Shown: positions 1 through 5,019 of the stretch, piece by piece
Layout of the letters: each line of letters opens with the position of its first letter
Position numbering within the stretch: position 1 is the stretch's first letter
Assembly (NCBI GenBank): GCA_937888925.1
Contig: CALARM010000239.1
Span: 1-5,019 of the forward strand
Direction of reading: 5' to 3'
Origin: an uncultured Synergistia bacterium
GTDB taxonomy: Bacteria > Eremiobacterota > SpSt-956 > JAKJGF01
Length of the DNA stretch: 5,019 nucleotides
Made by a program: the position numbers and the translations under genes
Notes under the pieces: model-generated
What the model saw: the letters and a program-made list of their open reading frames with translations, nothing else
The model's database searches: none
What the model was told of the DNA's origin: nothing

Positions 1-510
1 ATGACGGAACCATATAATCAGGCAGGAACCGTGAAAGTTCCTTCTGTAATTCAGAAGACCTCAGCTTTGTATCACCTGTATAATATCCGCAGAGATATTT
101 ATTGCCCTGTTTATCGCTTCTATCTATTACCACTGCATCTTCTACAGAATCTATATTCTTCAGAGCTTCTTCTATTTCACCCAGTTCAATACGGAAACCT
201 CTTATCTTTACCTGGGCATCAATACGGCCCAGGAATTCCAGGTTTCCATCGGGAAGCCATCTTGCAAGATCTCCGGTATGATACATTCTTTTTCCCGGCA
301 CAAATGGATTTTCTGTAAATTTTTCTGCCGTAAGCTCCGGTCTGTTTAAATATCCCCTGGCAACACCTTCTCCCGAGACACACAGATCTCCCGGTATTCC
401 CACCGGTGTTATTTTACCGTATTTATCCAGTATATAAACAACGGTATTATAAATCGGTTTACCTATGGGAATATTTTCATAATATTTATCTATAATAAAA
501 TCGGAGGTAC
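1..510 (-). repeat. Direct repeat copy 2 (C-terminal A subdomain, module n+1)
   Basis: This stretch matches 4510-5019 in the same orientation without any indel. My hand count gives 77 mismatches in 510 bases, about 85% identity. The encoded segments differ at about 24 of 169 residues. It covers motifs A6 to A8 and the run up to DYMVPS. The match reaches the window edge on this side, so its true boundary is outside the window. On the other side, the partner copy is cut by the window edge. Confidence 0.93.
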
Positions 511-3500
511 ATACCGTATATTCAGTGGGGCCGTAGCCATTTATCACATTATAATTCTGTTTCTTAAAGGTTTTTAGCTTGTCGCCGGCTACTATTATCC
601 ATCTCAGACTCCTGTTATCTGTAAGGAGCATAAACTGTTCTCCGAACTGGGTCGGAAGTATTGCCGAAGTCACATTGTTTCTTTCAAAATATTCATTCAG
701 GCCTGAAGGAGAGAGACGGATTTCTTCAGGAATAATGTGAATTGCCGCTCCGGAAATAAGAGCGGGAAATATTTCCGGAATTGACGCATCAAAGCCAAAA
801 GATACATATTTTGCAATAGTATCATGTTCTGAAAAATTATATGCTGTTTTATAATACACACTTAAATTCACAAGGGAATGATGTTCTATCATAACACCTT
901 TAGGCTGCCCCGTTGAGCCGGATGTATAAATCATATAGGCAAGATCTGACGGAGTATTTATTATGTCGGGATTTATATGAGAATCGTAAAGGGTGAAGAG
1001 TGAAGGGTGAAGGGAGGTCAGGTTATCATAATCTGCTACATGAAACACAGGAATTGACGGTTTTATCTGTTCTGCCATGTGCGGCTCTGATATCAGCATA
1101 AGAGAACCGCTGTCGGAGATTATATAATTTATTCTCTCAGGAGGATAGTGGGGGTCTATGGGTACAAAAGCTCCTCCTGCTTTAAGAACGGCAAGGATAC
1201 TTACAATCATATGGCATGAACGATCCAGGAAAATTCCCACTCTGCTGTCCCGTTTTACCCCTTTTTCCCTCAGCACATGAGCCAGTTTATTGGCACATTC
1301 ATTTAATTCCCTGTAAGTAAGTTTCTCTGCTTTATAAACGACGGCAATTCTGTCAGGGTATAATTCCACTGATTTCTCTATCAATTCATGAATTGTAGAT
1401 TCCTTCGGGAAAGCATAATGAGTATCATTAAACGTATTTAAAAGCAGATGTTTTTCTTTCTCGGAAATTATATCTATCTCTTTCAGAGGACTTTCAGGGT
1501 TATAAACTATCCATTTAAGAGCAGAACCGATATGAGATGCAATATTTTTTATTGCATCTTCCGAGAAACAGTCTCTATCACAGGTAATACATATAGATAG
1601 TTCTTTTTCTGCCAGAATAACTATATTCAGAGGATAAGTAGACTTACCGTACATACTTATATTTTTCATAGTACTTATTTCCTGAGTAAAGGGGAAATTC
1701 TCGAAAACAAAAATACTGTAAAAAAGTGCTTCTCCCGGAGGAATACTGCTCATAGACTGCAGTTTACTCAGAGATATATGACTTAAATTATTGCTTTCCT
1801 GTATGATATTCTGAATATTTTTAAGATTATAAACAGCAGTCTTTTGAGGATCTAACTTTACTCTCAGGGGAATTGTATTTATAAAGAGTCCTATCATCTC
1901 TTCCACTCCTGAAAGTTCAGCCGGTCTTCCTGAAACAGTAATTCCGTACAATACATCCTCACTTCCGCTGTAACAGGACAATACAGAAGACCAGGCAAAC
2001 TGAAGAAGGGCATTGAGTGTTACTTCTGAAGAACGGGCAAATCTCTGACATTCACCGAGAAAACTTCCCGGCAGAGTATATATATAGTCCACCGGATTTT
2101 CAACAGCTTTATAAAGGTCCAGACGGGATTTATTTAACATAAGAGGAGTGGGAGAGGAAAAATCTGAAAGGGTATTTTTCCAGTAATTTATCAATTCTTC
2201 ATTATTCTGTAAAGAAAGCCATTTTATATATGCTTCAAATGGCTCTGGCGCTTCAAAATGAAAGGTTTCTTTACTTAAAATACATTCATATCTTTTGTTC
2301 AATTCTCTGACGATTAAAGGCATTGACCATCCGTCCAGAATAATATGATGATAGGTCCAGAGGAATCTGTAATTACCTGTATCCCTTATAAACAGGTAAA
2401 GAGAAACAGGAGGAGGATTTTTCAGATCAGAAAGGGAATACCTTGCTTTTACTCTTATATCCTCTATTATTTTTTCCTGTTCTTCACCGGTTTTTCCTCT
2501 CAAATCCACTGTGTGCCATGGCAGAGAAACCCTTCTATAAACTATCTGGAAAGGTTTATCCCCTTTTTCCCAGACAAAACCTGTACGGAAAGCAGCATGG
2601 GCAGAAAATATACCCTCCCAGGCTTTTCTCAGTGCCTCTATGTCTATTTCTTCTTCATAACTCCAGGCATTCTGCGTACAGTAATAGTCGGCATCCGGAT
2701 CTGACATAGCATAAAACAGAAATCCTTCCTGAAGAGGAGACAGACCATATATGGATTCAACAGAAGAGGGATCTGCAATACTGTCAAGGACCTGCTGTGA
2801 CAGGGATGCAAGAGGGAAATCAGAAGGAGTAAAATATTTTCTCCCCGGTTTAATACAATGATAAATAATCTCTTTTAAGCCATCAATAAAATTGCCGGCA
2901 AATTTCTTTATCTTTTCTTCATGCCATATATGACTGCTACAGGAAAAAACTGCAGATAAATTATTACCGGATATAAAAGATTTAATATCCGCGAGGCTTA
3001 TTATATGGTTTACGGGAGATACTGAAAAATATGGGAACGGTTCTTCACAGAAGAGTAATTCTTCGTCAGTTAAAACACCCTGATTAAGATAATTAAAGGT
3101 AATTCTTCTGGTTTCAGCTTCTCTGAATTCGTCTTTTCTATCTGAAAGATATCTGAGAACCCCGTAAGAAAGACCATTATCAGGTACATTTCTCAGGGTT
3201 TCTTTTACTGATTTTACAAGAGAATCATAATCTGTACCAGACGGCCCTGCAGGGAAAGACTCCTTCAGATGAACAGGAAAAGTTGTATTAAACCACCCTG
3301 CTGTGCGGGACACATCTCCGATAAAGTCCTCTCTTCCTTCTCTCTCCAGATTTATTACCGTATCAGATATACTGAAAGAACGGTAACAGGCAAGAAGAAG
3401 AGCTGAAAGTAAAATATCAATAATATCTGTGTTAAAAGCAGAATGAACGGCATTTAATAGAAGTCCCGTATCATAACTGTCCAGGGAAACTTTATAATCT

Positions 3501-5019
3501 CTCATATGGGCAAAGGTTGATTCCTTATATTCCACAGGGAAAGATGAAATATCTTTAAGAACTCCTGACCAGTAATCTCTGTGTTTTTCTGCTGCAGGGA
3601 TATATGTTCTCAGCTTCTCAGAGTAGTCTCTATATGAAAAAGTTTTACCGGGTAAAGATAGTGTCAATCCGGAAGAAAGTTCTCTGTACAGGGTGCAAAA
3701 ATCTTCCAGAATTATTCTCCACGATACACTGTCTGTACAGAGATGATGTATTGCTATAAAGAGCCTGTCGTGGCCGTCTCTATGGCCTTTAAACAGCGCT
3801 GATTTCAGGACAGGCCCTTCTGTAATATTGAGAGACCTCTGTAAGGAATTACACTTTCCCGTAATAAACAGAGAGAGAGAATCTTCAGCTACAGAAGAAA
3901 GCTCTATCATATCGACTGAAACAGCAGCTTTTCCCGGTTTCTCATAATACTTTATCCACGTATCTTCTTTTCTGAAGCGAAGCCTCAGTCCGTCATGATG
4001 GGTTACTAAAAAATTCAATATTTTTTCTATGATTTCTCTGTTACAATTCTCCTTCAATGTAAACAGACAATACTGATTGAAGTGATTTAATTCTTCAAAA
4101 TTTTCTTCAAAAAACCATTTCTCTACCGGCATCAATGGCATTTTCCCGGTAAGTGGTTTATCTTCTGCCTGAGGAACTGTTTTCTTTTCAATCTCCTCTG
4201 AAATTGCCGCAATAGTCGGATAACGAAGAAGTTGTGAAGCAGTAACAGGGAGTCCCTCTTTATTCGCCCTTGCCACTACCTGAATACTCATAATTGAGTC
4301 TCCTCCGAGGCGGAAGAAGTTATCATAAATTCCTACTCTATCGCATTTAAGAAGGGTTTTCCATATGGTTGCAAGTATTTCTTCCCTCTCATTCCTGGGG
4401 GCAACATAGGTTTCATGGGAAGCGAGATCACTTTCTTCCGGTTCAGACAGAGCTTTTCTGTCAAGCTTTCCATGAGCAGAGACAGGGATTTTATCGATTT
4501 TTAAGAAACATGACGGGACCATATAGTCAGGAAGAAAACCGGACAGTTCCTTCTGTAATTCAGAGGACTTCAATTTTATATCACTTATATAATACCCGCA
4601 GAGATATTTATTGCCATGTTTATCGCTCCAGTCTACTACCACTGCATCTTTTACCGCCTCTATCTTTTTAAGACCTTCTTCTATCTCTCCCAGTTCTATG
4701 CGAAAACCTCTTATCTTTACCTGAGCATCAACACGGCCAAGGAATTCCAGGTTTCCGTCGGGAAGCCATCTTGCAAGATCTCCTGTTCTATACATCCTCT
4801 CTCCCGGCACAAAGGGATTTTCTACAAATTTTTCTTTCGTCAATTCTCCTCTGTTCAGATATCCCCTTGCCACACCTTCTCCCGAAACACACAGTTCCCC
4901 CGGTATTCCTGCAGGTGTTATTTTCCCGTATTTATCCAGTATATACACTTTTGTATTATAAATCGGTTTACCTATGGGAATATTTTCATAATATTTATCT
5001 ATGATGAAATTGGTAGTAC
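1..5019 (-). CDS. Multimodular nonribosomal peptide synthetase, internal fragment (A-PCP-E-C-A)
   Basis: One reading frame on the minus strand is open across the whole window (bases 5017 to 2, 1672 codons), with no start or stop codon of its own, so both ends of the gene lie outside. The protein is a cytoplasmic thiotemplate enzyme that builds a peptide without a ribosome. Recognisable core motifs appear in order: adenylation motifs (residues 76-84 and 183-187), carrier motif LGGDS (237-241), epimerization motifs (HH at 424-425, E558, NYLNQG at 642-647), condensation motifs (YGLSPLQEG at 757-765, HHIILDG at 890-896, INT at 1046-1048), then adenylation motifs A3 (1365-1374) to A8. Module n therefore adds a D-amino acid, and module n+1 extends it. 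Codon use (AGA, ATA, GGA, TCT, CTT) looks uniform along the frame, with no sign of a frameshift. The family assignment is certain; the peptide product is not identifiable from this fragment. Confidence 0.98.
2..1450 (-). other. Adenylation (A) domain of module n+1, nearly complete
   Basis: Residues about 1190 to 1672. It activates the amino acid added by module n+1. Motifs: A1 LTYRELNECANKLA, A2 LKAGGAFVPIDPHYPPERI (about 1133-1189), A3 phosphate loop TSGSTGQPKG at 1365-1374 (896-925), A4 FGFDASIPE around D1410 (788-790), A5 NGYGPTEYT around 1494 (512-541), A6 GDLCVSGEGVARGYLNRPE, A7 YHTGDLARW at 1579-1587 (257-283), and A8 GRIDAQVKIRGFRIELGE. The window stops at DYMVPS, just before the A10 Lys motif and the next carrier. 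Aligned by eye to GrsA-Phe, the pocket positions read D1410, A1411, P1414, I1453, I1475, A1477, G1494, V1502, C1503. The leading Asp indicates an alpha-amino acid. The set is nearest to the Phe code DAWTIAAVCK, so an aromatic or bulky hydrophobic substrate is a weak inference. Confidence 0.95.
991..1014. repeat. 7-bp tandem repeat (GGGTGAA type, about 3.4 units)
   Basis: On the plus strand, bases 991-1014 read as units gggtgaa, gagtgaa, gggtgaa, then ggg. Three 7-bp units make 21 bp, so the repeat stays in frame and encodes a LHPSLFTLY-like loop on the minus strand between the A2 and A3 motifs of the second A domain. By eye this A2-A3 linker is about eight residues longer than in GrsA, which matches a repeat expansion. 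Confidence 0.75.
1530..2760 (-). other. Condensation (C) domain of module n+1, probably DCL type
   Basis: Residues about 753 to 1163. It catalyses peptide-bond formation between the upstream carrier-bound chain and the amino acid on the downstream carrier. Core motifs: C1 YGLSPLQEGFLF from residue 757 (2714-2749), C3 HHIILDGWS at 890-898 (2324-2350) with the complete HHxxxDG signature (H891 is the usual catalytic second His, then D895 and G896), SGRPAEL before the C5-like GLFINTIPLRV around residue 1047 (about 1861-1890), and a late HISLSKLQ motif. It has the normal length and no visible defect. Because an E domain directly precedes it, I infer the DCL subtype, which accepts a D-configured donor and an L acceptor. 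It is not a dual C/E domain, since epimerization is done by the separate upstream domain. Confidence 0.93.
2850..4150 (-). other. Epimerization (E) domain of module n
   Basis: Residues about 290 to 723, the usual size of about 430 residues. E domains interconvert the L and D forms at the alpha carbon of the carrier-bound residue, and the downstream C domain takes the D form. Motifs seen: PLMPVEKWFFEE near the start (W301), HHLCTDSVSW at 424-433 (HH codons 3743-3748), EREGRE at 558-563 (3329-3346), RTAGWFNTTFP from 571, a PDNGLSYGVLRYL stretch, and NYLNQG at 642-647 (3077-3094). The second His (H425) and Glu (E558) correspond to the two residues considered catalytic in GrsA and TycA, so the domain is probably active. 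Two motifs depart from consensus: the Gly of HHxxxDG is Ser430, and EGHGRE reads EREGRE. The VSW, RTxGWF and NYL motifs separate it from a condensation domain. Confidence 0.93.
4180..4410 (-). other. Peptidyl carrier (PCP/thiolation) domain of module n
   Basis: Residues about 204 to 280, following the A domain through the usual YVAPRNEREE linker. The carrier holds the growing peptide as a thioester on a 4'-phosphopantetheine arm. The attachment motif NFFRLGGDSIMSIQ is clear, with the modified serine at residue 241 (codon at 4295-4297). The sequence has Asp before that serine (GGDS) instead of His (GGHS). In NRPS families the GGDS form is typical of carriers that serve epimerization domains, which agrees with the E domain immediately downstream. 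A phosphopantetheinyl transferase encoded elsewhere would be needed to activate it. Confidence 0.95.
4295..4297 (-). other. Phosphopantetheine attachment serine of the module n carrier
   Basis: The TCA serine codon (residue 241) sits in LGGDSI of the carrier domain, the invariant site to which the 4'-phosphopantetheine arm is attached. Confidence 0.93.
4445..5017 (-). other. Adenylation (A) domain of module n, C-terminal part
   Basis: Residues 1 to about 191. The A domain activates an amino acid as its adenylate with ATP and passes it to the next carrier domain. The fragment starts just after the A5 motif position, so the substrate-pocket residues are outside the window. Visible motifs are A6 (GELCVSGEGVARGYLNRGE), A7 YRTGDLARW at residues 76-84 (4766-4792), A8 GRVDAQVKIRGFRIELGE just after it, and A10 GKLDRKAL starting at residue 183 (4449-4471). 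The A10 lysine, K184, is the invariant residue that contacts the substrate and AMP in this family. All catalytic features of this half are intact. The domain is nearly the same as the end of the second A domain (see the repeat entries). Its substrate is epimerized afterwards, because an E domain follows its carrier. Confidence 0.95.
4510..5019 (-). repeat. Direct repeat copy 1 (C-terminal A subdomain, module n)
   Basis: Partner of the repeat at 1-510, displaced by exactly 4509 bp, which equals 1503 codons or one complete A-PCP-E-C module length. The longest shared blocks lie around the phrases for GNKYLCGYY, FRIELGEIEE and YENIPIGKPIYNT. Differences are scattered over the whole length, as expected for an aged duplication or repeated gene conversion, not a very recent copy. 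Confidence 0.93.

Noticed and set aside
1..318. Plus-strand open frame at 1-318, with a similar one at 4369-4671 and another at 4771-5004
   Set aside because: They lie antisense to conserved A-domain sequence and resemble each other only because the underlying DNA is duplicated. The minus-strand frame has every expected NRPS motif, and these frames show no recognisable protein family.
2345..2709. Two overlapping plus-strand open frames
   Set aside because: They are antisense to the C-domain region around and upstream of HHIILDG. Their composition (Pro, Phe, Tyr, Leu rich) is typical of the reverse reading of the AT-rich coding strand.
1530..2760. Dual condensation/epimerization domain
   Set aside because: A separate E domain with its own motifs sits upstream, and I saw no extra N-terminal His motif of the dual C/E type. 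The domain reads as a plain C domain.
2820..4160. Second condensation domain in place of the E domain
   Set aside because: HHxxxDxVSW, RTxGWF and NYL motifs, the GGDS carrier before it and the C domain directly after it all indicate epimerization.
1..5019. Insertion sequence or transposon as the source of the long direct repeat
   Set aside because: Both copies are normal in-frame parts of A domains at a one-module spacing. No transposase, inverted ends or target duplications are visible.
1..5019. Frameshift or premature stop making the gene a pseudogene
   Set aside because: I read the minus strand codon by codon from 5017 to 2 and found no stop and no break between domains.

Overview
The window lies entirely inside one very large nonribosomal peptide synthetase (NRPS) gene on the minus strand. 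Reading the reverse complement from base 5017 down to base 2 gives 1672 consecutive codons with no stop. Neither the start nor the end of the gene is present. There is no intergenic DNA, and I see no promoter, terminator, RNA gene or mobile element. Residue numbers below count from the first complete codon (bases 5017-5015 = residue 1).

Layout in the direction of translation (high to low coordinates): the C-terminal part of an adenylation domain (A, module n, about 5017-4445); a peptidyl carrier domain (PCP/T, about 4410-4180, phosphopantetheine Ser241); an epimerization domain (E, about 4150-2850); a condensation domain (C, about 2760-1530, HHxxxDG at residues 890-896); and a nearly complete second adenylation domain (A, module n+1, about 1450-2), cut before its A10 lysine motif. 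The order is A-PCP-E // C-A-(PCP). By the standard assembly-line logic, module n activates an amino acid, loads it on its carrier and converts it to the D form. The following C domain then joins the D-configured chain to the residue chosen by module n+1. The nine visible specificity-pocket positions of module n+1 (D A P I I A G V C) are closest, among the codes I remember, to phenylalanine/tyrosine-type codes. The substrate of module n cannot be read because its pocket region lies beyond base 5019.

The most striking structure is a 510-bp direct repeat (1-510 and 4510-5019). The two A domains are about 85% identical in DNA and about 86% in protein over this stretch with no indel, exactly 4509 bp (1503 codons, one full module length) apart. 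This points to module duplication or to gene conversion between modules. Other points worth checking are altered E-domain core motifs and a 7-bp tandem repeat that encodes a small extra loop in the second A domain.

The DNA is moderately AT-rich (roughly 40% GC by eye), with AGA preferred for Arg and many ATA Ile codons. This fits a low-GC anaerobic Firmicute of the Clostridia type, but other AT-rich bacteria, or an archaeon carrying NRPS genes, cannot be excluded from this window alone.
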